NCBI RefSeq assembly: GCF_046297895.1
Contig: NZ_JBKBHC010000001.1
Location: 434,001 to 498,000, forward strand
Direction: 5' to 3'
Length of the DNA stretch: 64,000 bases
Source: Ferrovibrio sp046297895
Lineage (GTDB): Bacteria; Pseudomonadota; Alphaproteobacteria; Ferrovibrionales; Ferrovibrionaceae
Part shown: one piece after another, positions 8,950-20,044 of the stretch
Numbering within the stretch: the stretch's first letter is position 1
Layout of the letters: the number at the start of each line of letters is the position of its first letter
Translations under genes and position numbers: made by a program
The notes under the pieces: generated by a model
What the model was told of the DNA's origin: nothing
The model's database searches: none
What the model saw: only the letters and a program-made list of their open reading frames with translations

Positions 8950-10173
8950 ATGACCGACTCTTCCAGTCCCCCCTACCTGGCGGACAGCCGGGCCGGGCCC
9001 ACCCGCACCGATTGGACGGCCGTGGTCGCCGTGCTGGCCGCCGGCGTCATCATATCGATGCAGATCGGCAAGCTGCCGCCGCTGCTCAACACCTTGCGCA
9101 CGGAATTCGGCCTTGATCTGGTGTCGGGCGGTCTGCTCGCCTCTTCCGTCAGTCTGCTGGGTGGCGTCATCGGCATCGCGGCCGGCTTCATTTCCGACCG
9201 CATCGGGGGCCGGCGCAGTCTGGTATTCGGCCTCATCATCGGCGCCACCGGCAGCATGGCCGGCGCATTCTGCCACTCGGTCGTTCCGCTGCTCGCGGCG
9301 CGGCTGCTGGAAGGCCTGGGATTCGTCCTCACGGTGGTGGCCGGACCGGGGCTGATCGCCATGGCGGCACGAACGGATCAGCGTCATCTGGCGCTGGGCT
9401 TCTGGAGCAGCTACATGCCTTTGGGCGTGACCTTCGGGATGCTCGGCGCCCTGCTGGTCGGGATCGTGTTCGACTGGCGCGGCCTGTGGCTGGCCATGGC
9501 GGTTTTCCTGCTGATTGCCGCGATCCTGCTGCACCGCATGACGGGCGGCATTCCCCAGCCCCGTGCGCGTCGCTTCAACGCCGCCGTGCTGCGCCGCCCC
9601 GGCCCCTGGCTGCTGGCGGGCTGTTTTGCCTGTTACACCACGCAATGGTTCTCCATCGTCACCTGGATGCCGACCTATTTGCATCAGAGCGGCAGCCTGG
9701 ACGATACCGGTATCGCGCTCGGCACCGCCGCCGTGGTGCTGATCAATGCCGTTGGCACCACGGCCGCGGCCGGCCTGATGCATCGTGGCCTGCCGCGATG
9801 GCTGCTGATTGCCGCGGCCGGCCTGGTCATGGCGGTATTCGGTCTTCTCAGTTTCGCACCGGACATGCCGGTGGCAGGAAAAATCGCCTGCGCCATGGCG
9901 GCCAGCGGCTTCGGCGGCATGCTGCCCTCCGCCGTGCTAGCCAGCGTGCCGGTCGAGGCGCGTGAACCATCCGAGATCGCCACCGTCAACGGCGTGGTCA
10001 TCCAGCTTCTCAACATCGGTTCCTTTGCCGGCCCACCGGCACTGGCCGCCCTGGTCACCTGGTTCGGCGGCTGGGAGAACGGCCGCTGGCTGCTGCTGGC
10101 CGCCGGACTGGCCAGCATGGCGCTGGCGCTGGGCCTGCGCGCCGTCGAGCGGCAGCGGAGTAGAACAGCATGA
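8950..10173 (+). CDS. MFS transporter
   Basis: A 407-aa major facilitator superfamily protein with about 12 hydrophobic segments. The loop 2-3 signature appears as FISDRIGGRRSLVFG. The N-terminal half has the motif LLAARLLEGLGF typical of TM4-5, and long hydrophobic blocks follow to the C-terminus. It resembles cyanate/CynX-like or sugar-phosphate-like MFS carriers, but the substrate cannot be assigned. The ATG at 8950 is chosen over an in-frame TTG at 8920 because the latter lies in the terminator's T-run. The stop overlaps the next start (ATGA), so it is coupled to the EamA transporter gene, an unusual pairing of two secondary carriers. Confidence 0.88.
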   Translation: MTDSSSPPYLADSRAGPTRTDWTAVVAVLAAGVIISMQIGKLPPLLNTLRTEFGLDLVSGGLLASSVSLLGGVIGIAAGFISDRIGGRRSLVFGLIIGATGSMAGAFCHSVVPLLAARLLEGLGFVLTVVAGPGLIAMAARTDQRHLALGFWSSYMPLGVTFGMLGALLVGIVFDWRGLWLAMAVFLLIAAILLHRMTGGIPQPRARRFNAAVLRRPGPWLLAGCFACYTTQWFSIVTWMPTYLHQSGSLDDTGIALGTAAVVLINAVGTTAAAGLMHRGLPRWLLIAAAGLVMAVFGLLSFAPDMPVAGKIACAMAASGFGGMLPSAVLASVPVEAREPSEIATVNGVVIQLLNIGSFAGPPALAALVTWFGGWENGRWLLLAAGLASMALALGLRAVERQRSRTA

Positions 10174-11054
10174 AGTTTGACCGTGGCGATGCCTATCTGC
10201 TGCTGACCGTCATAATCTGGGGCAACACTTTTCCGACGGCAAAATACGTGCTGGGCGTGCTGCCGCCCAATGTCTATGCCTCGACCCGGTATCTGCTCGC
10301 GGCCGTCACGCTCATGATCGTGCTGGCATGGCGCGAGGGGCTGCGCCTGCCGCGCCGGCAGGATCTTCTGCCCCTGATCGGTTTCGGCCTGCTCGGCATC
10401 ACGCTGATGCAGTTGTTGTGGACCAACGCACTGTCGCTGACTGCCGCCTCGAAAGGCGCGATCCTGGTCGCGGTGTCGCCGATCTGGGCCATGCTGATCT
10501 CAACCTTCCGCGGCCAGCGCCCGTCCATCCTTTCCTGGGCCGGCATCCTGATCTCGTTCGGCGGCGTGTTCCTGGTTATCAACAACAGCATCACCACGAT
10601 CACCGTGGGCGGCGGCTCGCTGCTCGGCGACCTGCTGTTTCTGGGCGTTGCCTTCTTCTGGGCCTGTTATTCGGTTTTCGCGCCGCCATATCTGGCGCGG
10701 CTGGGCGCATTGTATGTCTCGGCCTGGTCCATGCTGTTCGGCGCGATCGCACTCAGCCCGGCCATGCTGTTCGGCATCGCCGATATCGACTGGGGCGCCG
10801 TGACGGCACTGCATTGGGCCGGCTTCCTGTTCACCGCGATTTTCGCTGGCGCGCTGGGCTATCTGTTCTGGTACGAAGGGATTGCGCGGCTGGGTGTGGC
10901 GCGTTCGGTGGTCTATTCCTACCTCATACCGGTCTTTGCGCTGCTTTCAGCCGTCAGTTTCCTTGGCGAACACGTCTCGGCCATCCAGCTGATCGGTGCG
11001 GCGATCGTGATCGGCGGCCTGGCCCTCACGCGCATCAGTGCCGGTAGAGCCTGA
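10170..11054 (+). CDS. EamA/DMT family transporter
   Basis: A 294-aa membrane protein with ten predicted TM segments formed by two EamA repeats (about residues 8-140 and 150-290), the length usual for RhaT/YdcZ-like drug/metabolite transporters. Repeat one has WGNTFPTAKYVLGVLPP, and repeat two ends with the typical SAVSFLGEHVSAIQLIGAAIVIGGLAL. Such proteins usually export amino acids, metabolites or drugs. It overlaps the upstream MFS gene by four bases. Its stop forms half of a TGATCA palindrome shared back-to-back with the convergent methyltransferase gene. Confidence 0.9.
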   Translation: MKFDRGDAYLLLTVIIWGNTFPTAKYVLGVLPPNVYASTRYLLAAVTLMIVLAWREGLRLPRRQDLLPLIGFGLLGITLMQLLWTNALSLTAASKGAILVAVSPIWAMLISTFRGQRPSILSWAGILISFGGVFLVINNSITTITVGGGSLLGDLLFLGVAFFWACYSVFAPPYLARLGALYVSAWSMLFGAIALSPAMLFGIADIDWGAVTALHWAGFLFTAIFAGALGYLFWYEGIARLGVARSVVYSYLIPVFALLSAVSFLGEHVSAIQLIGAAIVIGGLALTRISAGRA

Positions 11055-12626
11055 TCAGCTCTCGGCGATCAGGCACAGGGCCGGCGCGCCATCGGGCAGG
11101 CTGACCGGCTCGACGGCGATCACCACCAGACCCTCCGCCTTGGCCATTTCGCGCAGGTCGGCCTCGCTGCATGCTGTGGTGACAGCGATGAACACCCCGG
11201 CCAGCGCCAGGGCAATCTTGACCGCCGAGAATACGGCCGGCAGGTCCTGCTCCCGATCCAGAAGGTCGGCGGCCAGCATCAGGTCGTAATGGTCCGGTCG
11301 CGCTTCCAGGAACGGGATCGTTGCGTCGGTATCGCAATCGTCATACAGGCCCGCTTCAAAGGCGCGGCGGCTGCGGTCGGGATCGGCCGAGACCATGTCC
11401 AGATGCTGGGCCAGGTTGCGCAGGTCGGCGACGTGGCGCCCCATGCAGCCGCCTATATCGAGCGCCCAGCCGACGGCGAAATCGCTGCCGATCATGCGCC
11501 GGGCGGCGTCCAGCAGGATCGCCGATGACGGCGCGTCCAGGCCCTGGATCAGTTCGTCGGTCGACAATGCCGCGAGCGGATCTGCCGGCGCCAGTGGCTG
11601 CGGCCGCAGGGCGAAGACGTAGCCGCGAACCGGCCTGCCCTCTTCCTGCCGGAGATCACCCTCTTCCAGCGCCACCATCTCGAAACCAGCCTCGGCAGCT
11701 CGCTTGCGCAGATAGGTTTCGCCATGCTGATAGCGACCGGTCTTGGATGCCGTATAACGCGCCTCCACGCCCTTCTCGACCGTGGCGATGAACAGGCCAT
11801 CCGGCTTCAGGCAATCATGCACGGCCATGAACAGGGCCCGCAGATCGCCGAAATACGACAGCACGTCGGCGGCCAGCACTAGGTCATAGGCCGCCGGCCG
11901 CCTGAGCAGACCGACGACGATCTCGCCAACGATGAGTTCGTCGTACACATTGCGCTGCCGCGCCTTGTCGATCATGCGGGGCGACAGGTCGATGCCATCG
12001 AGGCGACGGACCAGGCCTTTCAGCTCGGGGCCGAGCAGGCCGGTGCCGCAGCCCAGATCGATGCTGCGCTCAGCAACGCGCCCGTCCAGCAGCCGCGCCG
12101 CCATTCCGGCCACCTGCTGCGGCGCCTTGTAGTCGAGCCACCCGACCAGCTTTTCATCGAAGCTGTCGGCGAAAGCATCGAACAGCCCGGCGATATAGTC
12201 GGCATTGGCTTTTTCCGGCGCCTGGCCGGACAGAACGGCGGCCATGTGGCGCGCCTCGGCATGGTCGGGGCGCAGCGCCAGCAGGCGGCGATACGTCAGC
12301 AGGGCATCGGCGCGCCGGTCCAGCCGGGTCTGCAGCCGGGCCATCTGATGCAGCAGGATTTCCGAATCGGGATTGACGGCAAGAGCCTGCTGCAGCTTGG
12401 CGAGGTTGGCCGCCATCGTCTCGCCCACGCGCAACTGCGCCAAAGCGGAATGGACGCGATCGATCTGCTCGGGTTGCGGCGGCTGCACCGGTACGGCGGC
12501 CTTCACGCCGCCCAGGCCGAGCAGCATGTCGGAAACCGATGACGGCCCGGCGGCGGGCGCGACCGGCCGGCGCGGAGACATTCCCCCGCCCCGCTTCTTC
12601 TGCGCTCGCCGCTCCCGCCGGTTCAT
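11055..12626 (-). CDS. TPR protein with one intact and one degenerate SAM-methyltransferase domain
   Basis: A 523-aa cytoplasmic protein. The N-terminus is basic (MNRRERRAQKKR). Residues 70-135 hold TPR-like helices, and residues 140-340 a class I SAM-dependent methyltransferase with motif I DLGCGTG at 190-196 and motif post-I GIDLSPRMI. Residues 355-523 repeat the same fold in eroded form: motif I reads DIGGCMG at 390-396 and lacks the GxGxG glycines, while a second motif-IV-like DLMLAADLLD is kept. The first domain resembles the TPR-linked NDUFAF5/BioC-like methyltransferases; the substrate is unknown. It lies 10 bp downstream of ettA on the same strand and may share its transcript. Confidence 0.82.
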   Translation of the reverse strand: MNRRERRAQKKRGGGMSPRRPVAPAAGPSSVSDMLLGLGGVKAAVPVQPPQPEQIDRVHSALAQLRVGETMAANLAKLQQALAVNPDSEILLHQMARLQTRLDRRADALLTYRRLLALRPDHAEARHMAAVLSGQAPEKANADYIAGLFDAFADSFDEKLVGWLDYKAPQQVAGMAARLLDGRVAERSIDLGCGTGLLGPELKGLVRRLDGIDLSPRMIDKARQRNVYDELIVGEIVVGLLRRPAAYDLVLAADVLSYFGDLRALFMAVHDCLKPDGLFIATVEKGVEARYTASKTGRYQHGETYLRKRAAEAGFEMVALEEGDLRQEEGRPVRGYVFALRPQPLAPADPLAALSTDELIQGLDAPSSAILLDAARRMIGSDFAVGWALDIGGCMGRHVADLRNLAQHLDMVSADPDRSRRAFEAGLYDDCDTDATIPFLEARPDHYDLMLAADLLDREQDLPAVFSAVKIALALAGVFIAVTTACSEADLREMAKAEGLVVIAVEPVSLPDGAPALCLIAES

Positions 12627-12636
12627 CGCGCGATGA

Positions 12637-14319
<1,683 letters not shown>

Positions 14320-14467
14320 GTCATGCTCCGGCGGTGGAAGACCGCGAAAAGTCATCAAAAATGTCGGCCGAGTTGTATAGAAATGATGGCGCGCGCGCAA
14401 TGCGGGGCGTCCCAGCGGCGGCGCACCGGGGTCCTTAAACGACGGCCGATTACAGTGGCTTAGCGAT

Positions 14468-15397
14468 TCAGGCCAGCATCAGGGCCCGCACATGGGCAGC
14501 GGAGGCGCTGGCCAGGGCATTCAGGTCGTAACCGCCCTCCAAGACGGAGACCACCCGGCCTGCCGCGGTGCTGTCGGCCACTTTGAGCAGTTGCTCGGTG
14601 ATCCAGTAATAATCCTGATCGAGCAGTTGAAGCTGCGCCAGCGGATCGCTGGCATGGGCATCGAAGCCGGCCGAGATCAGCAGCAGTTCGGGCGCAAATC
14701 CCTCCAGCTTGGGCAGCAGCACTCTTTCGACGGCATTGCGGAAATCCGCCGAGCCGGCGAAGGCGCGCAGCGGCAGGTTTACAATGTTGTCCGCAACGCC
14801 TTTCTCATGTGCCGCCCCGGTGCCGGGATACAGCGGATACTGATGGGTCGAGGCGTAGAAAAGATCCGGATCGGCAGCGAAGGCGGCCTGGGTGCCATTG
14901 CCGTGATGGACGTCGAAATCGATCACCGCGACGCGCCGCAGGCCCCATTGCGCCCGGGCATGCTGAGCCCCGATCGCCACATTGTTGAACAGGCAGAACC
15001 CCATCGCCTGGTCGGGTTCGGCATGATGGCCCGGCGGCCGCACGGCACAAAAGGCATTGCGCAGGTCGCCCTGCATTACGGCATCCACCGCGGCGCAGAC
15101 CGCTCCCGCCGCCCTCAGGGCCGCCTCTCCGGAACCCGGGGAGACGACCGTGTCGCCATCCACATAGCGCAGGCCGTTGGTCGGGATCGCGCGCATCACC
15201 CGGTCGACGAAATCGCCCGGATGCACCCGGGCAATCTGCTCGGCCGAGGCGCGGGGAGCCTCCCGGCGGTCGAGATACAGGAATTCCTCGGCCTCCAGCC
15301 GGGCCAGCACAGCGCGCAGCCTTTCCGGGCATTCCGGATGCCCTTCTCCCGTATCATGCGCAAAGCAGGCGGAATGGGAATACAACCCGGTTACCAT
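14468..15397 (-). CDS. Histone deacetylase family protein (acetylpolyamine/acetoin-type amidohydrolase)
   Basis: A 309-aa zinc amidohydrolase of the arginase/deacetylase fold, presumably removing acetyl groups from small molecules or protein lysines. Catalytic features are complete: the His pair in RPPGHHAE (H124, H125), zinc ligands Asp162 and His164 in DFDVHHGNGT, the third zinc Asp in SAGFDAH and the active-site Tyr in EGGYD. The early GHPECPERL motif is also conserved. Bacterial relatives include AcuC and acetylpolyamine amidohydrolases. The ATG at 15397 is chosen because homology begins there; the open frame reaches 15499. It is divergent from the second RND operon and stands alone on its strand. 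Confidence 0.92.
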   Translation of the reverse strand: MVTGLYSHSACFAHDTGEGHPECPERLRAVLARLEAEEFLYLDRREAPRASAEQIARVHPGDFVDRVMRAIPTNGLRYVDGDTVVSPGSGEAALRAAGAVCAAVDAVMQGDLRNAFCAVRPPGHHAEPDQAMGFCLFNNVAIGAQHARAQWGLRRVAVIDFDVHHGNGTQAAFAADPDLFYASTHQYPLYPGTGAAHEKGVADNIVNLPLRAFAGSADFRNAVERVLLPKLEGFAPELLLISAGFDAHASDPLAQLQLLDQDYYWITEQLLKVADSTAAGRVVSVLEGGYDLNALASASAAHVRALMLA

Positions 15398-15668
15398 GCG
15401 ACCAGCCCGTCTCTTCCCGCAGTGACCATTTTTGGGCCTCCTCCCGCCTGCCTTGATAACGCAATTTTGGCAGGACCTTGCTCGACCGCACGTATACAAT
15501 AGATCATGTTACTGACGATCCCGGCAATGCCCCTCGCCGCGAGGCGCCAGCAGGGCCAGGCATAGGATGGCTGGATATACCAGCGGCCAATGGGGGATCG
15601 TGGGGATGGGGGAAGCCGGCGGACATCGCCGGCCGGTGAAAGATATTGGATCAGGGTAACGGAACGTC

Positions 15669-16778
15669 ATGAAGCTTTGGGGTCAGGTAATTGTAGTGGG
15701 TACGATTGCGGCCGCCGCCGGTCTGGCCTTCGTTTATCGCGACAATCTGCCATTCATCGGCAAACCCGAAACGGCAACCGCCACCCGCAATGCCGGTCCG
15801 CCCCCGCTGCCGATCGATTATGCTCCGGTCCGGCGGATGGACATCACCCGCACGATCGAGGCCGTTGGCACCGCCCAGGCCAATGAAGCCGTGACCATCA
15901 CCGCAAAGGCCACGGGACTGGTCGAGCGCATCAATTTCCAGGAAGGCCAGCATGTGAAGGCAGGCAGCATCCTGGTGGAACTCGACGCCGCCGAAAGCTC
16001 GGCCAACATCTCGGCACTGCGCGCTGCGCGCGATGCGGCCAAGCTGGCCTATGACCGCGCGCTGCAGCTTGTCGAGACCAAGGCCGTGGCCCAGGCCCGC
16101 GTGGATGAACTCGGCAAGGCTTATGAGGCGACGGAAGGCCGTCTGCGCGCCGAACAGGCCAAGTTTTCCGACAGCGTGATCCGCGCGCCATTCTCGGGCA
16201 AGCTCGGCTTGCGCAAGGTCAGCCTGGGCGCCCTGGTGCGGCCCGGCGACGTGATCACCACCCTGGACGACACCACGCTGATCAAACTGGAATTCGAGAT
16301 TCCCGAAACCGTGCTGAGCGGCGTGGCCGTCGGCAATAAGGTGACCGCGATGGCCGGCGCGCTGCCGAACCGCAAGTTCGAAGGCACGCTGAACACCATC
16401 GACAGCCGCATCGATCCGGCCACCCGGGCCGTGCGTGTGCGCGCGATGATCGCCAATGCCGACGACGTGATCAAACCCGGCATGTTCATGACCGTGGCAC
16501 TCAGCATCGGCAAGGTGCCCGATGCACTGATGGTGCCCGAGGAATCGCTGCTGGCCCAGGGCGGCGAGCAGTTCGTGTTCGTGATCCGCGACGGTCGCGC
16601 CACCCGCACCCGCGTCACCATCGGCCAGCGCGTGCCCGGCCTGGCCCAGATCACCAATGGCCTGCACGGCGATGAGCAGGTCGCCGTCACCGGCCTGCAG
16701 CAGTTGCGCGACGGAGCCCGCGTCCGCCCGGCGACCCCGCCTGTATCGGGCTCGCCGGACGCGAAGACCGCCGGCTAA
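15669..16778 (+). CDS. RND efflux periplasmic adaptor (HlyD/MFP family)
   Basis: A 369-aa adaptor with an N-terminal membrane anchor or uncleaved signal (residues 5-24) and no lipobox cysteine. A lipoyl half (TAKATGLVERINFQEGQHVKAGSILVELD), a short coiled-coil hairpin (about 95-145), the second lipoyl half (IRAPFSGKLGLRKVSLGALV) and beta-barrel/membrane-proximal domains follow. It resembles MexC/AcrA-like adaptors of short-hairpin type. The Shine-Dalgarno is weak (GGAAC). It lies 24 bp upstream of the pump gene, forming an operon. The 12-bp ATGTTACTGACG element at 15506-15517 is in its upstream region. Confidence 0.92.
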   Translation: MKLWGQVIVVGTIAAAAGLAFVYRDNLPFIGKPETATATRNAGPPPLPIDYAPVRRMDITRTIEAVGTAQANEAVTITAKATGLVERINFQEGQHVKAGSILVELDAAESSANISALRAARDAAKLAYDRALQLVETKAVAQARVDELGKAYEATEGRLRAEQAKFSDSVIRAPFSGKLGLRKVSLGALVRPGDVITTLDDTTLIKLEFEIPETVLSGVAVGNKVTAMAGALPNRKFEGTLNTIDSRIDPATRAVRVRAMIANADDVIKPGMFMTVALSIGKVPDALMVPEESLLAQGGEQFVFVIRDGRATRTRVTIGQRVPGLAQITNGLHGDEQVAVTGLQQLRDGARVRPATPPVSGSPDAKTAG

Positions 16779-16802
16779 ACCGCGCAGCACGGAGCGCACG
16801 CC

Positions 16803-19800
16803 ATGGTTCTTTCCGATATCTCGATCAAGCGCCCGGTCTTTGCCACCGTCCTGTCGCTGGTGCTGATCATCTTCGGGCTTTTCGCCCTGCGCGCCATGTC
16901 GGTGCGCGAATATCCCGATATCGACCCTCCCGTGGTCAGCGTCACCACCATCTACCGCGGCGCTTCGGCCGAGATCATCGAAAGCAAGATTACCCAGGTG
17001 ATCGAGGATGCAGTCGCCGGCATCGAGGGCATCCGCGCGATCACGTCGACCAGCCGCGAGGAATCCAGTTCCGTCAGCATCGAGTTCAACCTGACCCGCA
17101 ATGTCGATGCTGCTGCCAATGATGTGCGCGACAAGGTCAGCCGCGTCATGTCGCGCCTTCCGGACGAAGCCGATCCGCCGACCATCGCCAAGACCGAGGC
17201 CGATGCCCGCCCCATCATCTACATCGCCTTGTTCAGCGACCGGCTCTCGCTGCTGGAACTGACCGACTACGCCGACCGCTACCTGGTCGACCAGATGTCG
17301 ATCGTCGATGGCGTCGCCTCGGTGAATCTTTACGGCGCCCGGCGTTATGCCATGCGCGTGCATCTCGACCGCATGGCGATGGCCGCCCGCAACGTGACCG
17401 TGCAGGATATCGAGGAAGCCATCCGCCGGCAGAATGTGGAACTGCCATCGGGCCGCGTCGAGAGCAGCATGCGCGAATTCACCGTGCGCGCCGAGTCCGG
17501 CCTGCGTTCGGCCCAGCAATTCGCCAATATCGTGCTGCGCGAACAGGATGGCTACCTGCTGCGACTGAGCGAAGTGGCAAAGGTGGAACTCGGCGCCGAG
17601 GATGAACGCACCGAACAGCGGGTCAACGGCACCACGGCGGTCGGTCTCGGCATCATCCGCCAATCCAAGGCCAACGCCATGGATATCTCGACTGGCGTCA
17701 ATGCGGCGATCGAGCGCCTGAAGCCCACGTTGCCTGCCGGCGTCACCATGGAGGTCGGCTACGACCAGTCGAAATTCATCAGCCAGTCGATCTATGAGGT
17801 CTTCCACGCCCTGATGGTGGCGCTTGGACTGGTGATCGGCGTGATCTTCCTGTTCCTGCGCTCGTGGCGCGCCACTCTGATCCCGGCCGTTGCCATTCCC
17901 GTTTCCGTCATCGGCTCCTTCATCATCATCGGCGCGCTGGGTTACTCCATCAATGTCCTGACCCTGCTGGCGCTGGTCCTGGCTATCGGCCTGGTGGTCG
18001 ACGATGCCATCGTGGTGCTGGAAAACATCCATCGCCGCATCGAACTGGGCGAGCCACCGCTGCTGGCATCCCTGCGTGGCGCGCGTCAGATCGGCTTTGC
18101 CGTCATCGCCACCACCATCGTCCTGATCGCCGTTTTCGTGCCGATCTCCCTGATGGAAGGCAACACCGGCCGTCTGTTCCGCGAATTCGGCATCTCCGTG
18201 GCCGCCTCGGTGCTGTTCTCCGGCTTTGTCGCTCTCACGCTGACGCCGATGATGTGCTCGAAGCTTCTGCACGAAGCCAAGGACGAAGGCTGGTTCTATC
18301 ATGTGACGGAAAAGTTCTTCGTCGGCATGTCGAATGGCTATGGCTGGCTGCTGCGCAAGGCACTGGGCGCGCCCGTGGTCGTTCTGGCCCTGGGCGGCGT
18401 CGTTTCCCTGGTTGCCTACCTGATGTTCCTGGCGATTCCGCGGGAATTCGCGCCGACGGAGGATCGCGGCGTGTTCTTCATCCCGGTGACCGGCCCGGAA
18501 GGTGCCAGCTACGACTACACACGCAACAACGTCATCAAGATCGAAGGCGCCCTGAAGCCTTTCGTCGACAGCGGCAACGTCACGACCGTGCAGTCATTTA
18601 TCGCGCCGGCCTGGGGCGGCCGGCCCTCGCCGGTCAATTCCGCCTTCATGGTGGTGCGGCTGAAGGACTGGTCCGAACGCGAGGTGAAGCAGCAGCAGAT
18701 CGTGCGCGAGGCCTTCCCGAAGCTGCTGTCGCTCACTGGGGTGCGGGCCATCGCCGTCAATCCGCCCAGCCTGGGCCAGCGCGGTTCGCAGGCACCGGTG
18801 CAGTTCGTGATCGGCGGTCCGACCTATCCCATTCTCGATGGCTGGGCCGACCGGATTGTCGAGCGGGCGCTGGAGAATCCCAAGCTTCTGGGTGTCGACA
18901 AGGACTACAAGCCGACCCGGCCGGAAGTTCGCGTCGCCATCGACCGCAACCGCGCCGCCGACCTGGGCGTGCCGATCGAGACGATCGGCCGCACGCTGGA
19001 AACCATGCTGGGCTCGCGCGAGGTGACGCAGTTCCAGCGCGAAGGCAAGCAGTACAAGGTGATGGTTCAGGCCCAGGCCGAGCAACGCGTCACGCCCAGC
19101 GACCTGAACAACATCTACGTGCGAGCCAATGGTGGCCGACTGGTGCCGCTGGCCAGCCTGGTGGCCATCACCGAAGGCGCCGCGGCGCGCGAACTGAACC
19201 GCACCGACCGGCTGCGGGCCGTCACCATCTCTGCATCGCTGGCGCCGGACTACACCTTGGGCGAGGCCCTCGACTATCTCGACAAGGTGGCGGCAGAAGT
19301 GCTGCCGCCGGAAGCCCGCGTCAGCTACGCTGGGCAGAGCCGCGAGTTCAAGGATACCTCGGCGGCCATCTATCTGACCTTCGCCCTGGCGCTGATCATC
19401 GTCTTTCTGGTGCTGGCCGCCCAGTTCGAAAGCTGGATTCATCCGACCATCATCATCTTCTCGGTGCCGCTGGCGGTCACCGGCGCACTGGGTGCATTGC
19501 TGTTCACCGGAACCACGCTGAACGTATACAGCCAGATTGGCATCATCATGTTGATCGGCCTGATCGCCAAGAATGCCATCCTGATCGTCGAATTCGCCAA
19601 CCAGCTTCGCGACGAGGGCAAGACCGTCCTGGAGGCCGTGACCGACGCCTCCGTCGTCCGGTTGCGCCCCATTCTGATGACCACGATCGCCACCATCTTC
19701 GGCGCATGGCCGCTGGCCTTCGCCAGCGGCGCCGGCGCCGAGTCGCGCTCCGCCCTGGGATGGGTGATCGTGGGCGGCATGAGCTTCGCCACCCTGCTCA

Positions 19801-19934
19801 GCCTGTTCGTGGTGCCGGTGCTCTACAACCTGCTGGCCCATTACACCAAGCCGGCCGGCTTCATCGCCCGCAAGCTGACCGAACTGGAAAAGCGCCCGGA
19901 CGTGGACACGGCAAAACCGGAAGCGGCCGAGTGA
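16803..19934 (+). CDS. RND family multidrug efflux pump, inner-membrane permease (HAE1)
   Basis: A 1043-aa AcrB-like permease. It starts MVLSDISIKRPVFATVLSL, the usual first cytoplasmic helix and TM1. The TM4 proton-relay motif AIGLVVDDAIVVLENIHRR carries both Asp residues, and TM10-12 are well conserved (IGLIAKNAILIVEFANQL). The partner adaptor gene is 24 bp upstream and a GGAG Shine-Dalgarno precedes the ATG. Substrates cannot be predicted. No outer-membrane channel gene is nearby. A perfect 10-bp inverted repeat follows the stop codon by 20 bp. Confidence 0.94.
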   Translation: MVLSDISIKRPVFATVLSLVLIIFGLFALRAMSVREYPDIDPPVVSVTTIYRGASAEIIESKITQVIEDAVAGIEGIRAITSTSREESSSVSIEFNLTRNVDAAANDVRDKVSRVMSRLPDEADPPTIAKTEADARPIIYIALFSDRLSLLELTDYADRYLVDQMSIVDGVASVNLYGARRYAMRVHLDRMAMAARNVTVQDIEEAIRRQNVELPSGRVESSMREFTVRAESGLRSAQQFANIVLREQDGYLLRLSEVAKVELGAEDERTEQRVNGTTAVGLGIIRQSKANAMDISTGVNAAIERLKPTLPAGVTMEVGYDQSKFISQSIYEVFHALMVALGLVIGVIFLFLRSWRATLIPAVAIPVSVIGSFIIIGALGYSINVLTLLALVLAIGLVVDDAIVVLENIHRRIELGEPPLLASLRGARQIGFAVIATTIVLIAVFVPISLMEGNTGRLFREFGISVAASVLFSGFVALTLTPMMCSKLLHEAKDEGWFYHVTEKFFVGMSNGYGWLLRKALGAPVVVLALGGVVSLVAYLMFLAIPREFAPTEDRGVFFIPVTGPEGASYDYTRNNVIKIEGALKPFVDSGNVTTVQSFIAPAWGGRPSPVNSAFMVVRLKDWSEREVKQQQIVREAFPKLLSLTGVRAIAVNPPSLGQRGSQAPVQFVIGGPTYPILDGWADRIVERALENPKLLGVDKDYKPTRPEVRVAIDRNRAADLGVPIETIGRTLETMLGSREVTQFQREGKQYKVMVQAQAEQRVTPSDLNNIYVRANGGRLVPLASLVAITEGAAARELNRTDRLRAVTISASLAPDYTLGEALDYLDKVAAEVLPPEARVSYAGQSREFKDTSAAIYLTFALALIIVFLVLAAQFESWIHPTIIIFSVPLAVTGALGALLFTGTTLNVYSQIGIIMLIGLIAKNAILIVEFANQLRDEGKTVLEAVTDASVVRLRPILMTTIATIFGAWPLAFASGAGAESRSALGWVIVGGMSFATLLSLFVVPVLYNLLAHYTKPAGFIARKLTELEKRPDVDTAKPEAAE

Positions 19935-19953
19935 CTGGGTGACTGGCCGCATC

Positions 19954-19981
19954 GTCTAGGTTACTGGTTGATAACCTAGAC
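19954..19981. repeat. Perfect 10-bp inverted repeat in the RND pump/Hpt intergenic region
   Basis: GTCTAGGTTA and TAACCTAGAC flank an 8-nt spacer. No T-run follows, so a classical intrinsic terminator is unlikely. It could be an operator for the Hpt gene 64 bp downstream, or a 3' hairpin protecting the efflux mRNA. Confidence 0.75.
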
Positions 19982-20044
19982 TGGGAATGGCGGGCGGGCT
20001 CAAATACTCCCCGCCCTCCCCCTGCCTGATGCATCCGTATCGTT

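Noticed and set aside
15651..18302. 883-aa open frame on the minus strand opposite the RND pump
   Set aside because: It lies antisense to two clear efflux genes, has His/Asp/Gly-rich composition typical of the complement of high-GC genes, and shows no domain.
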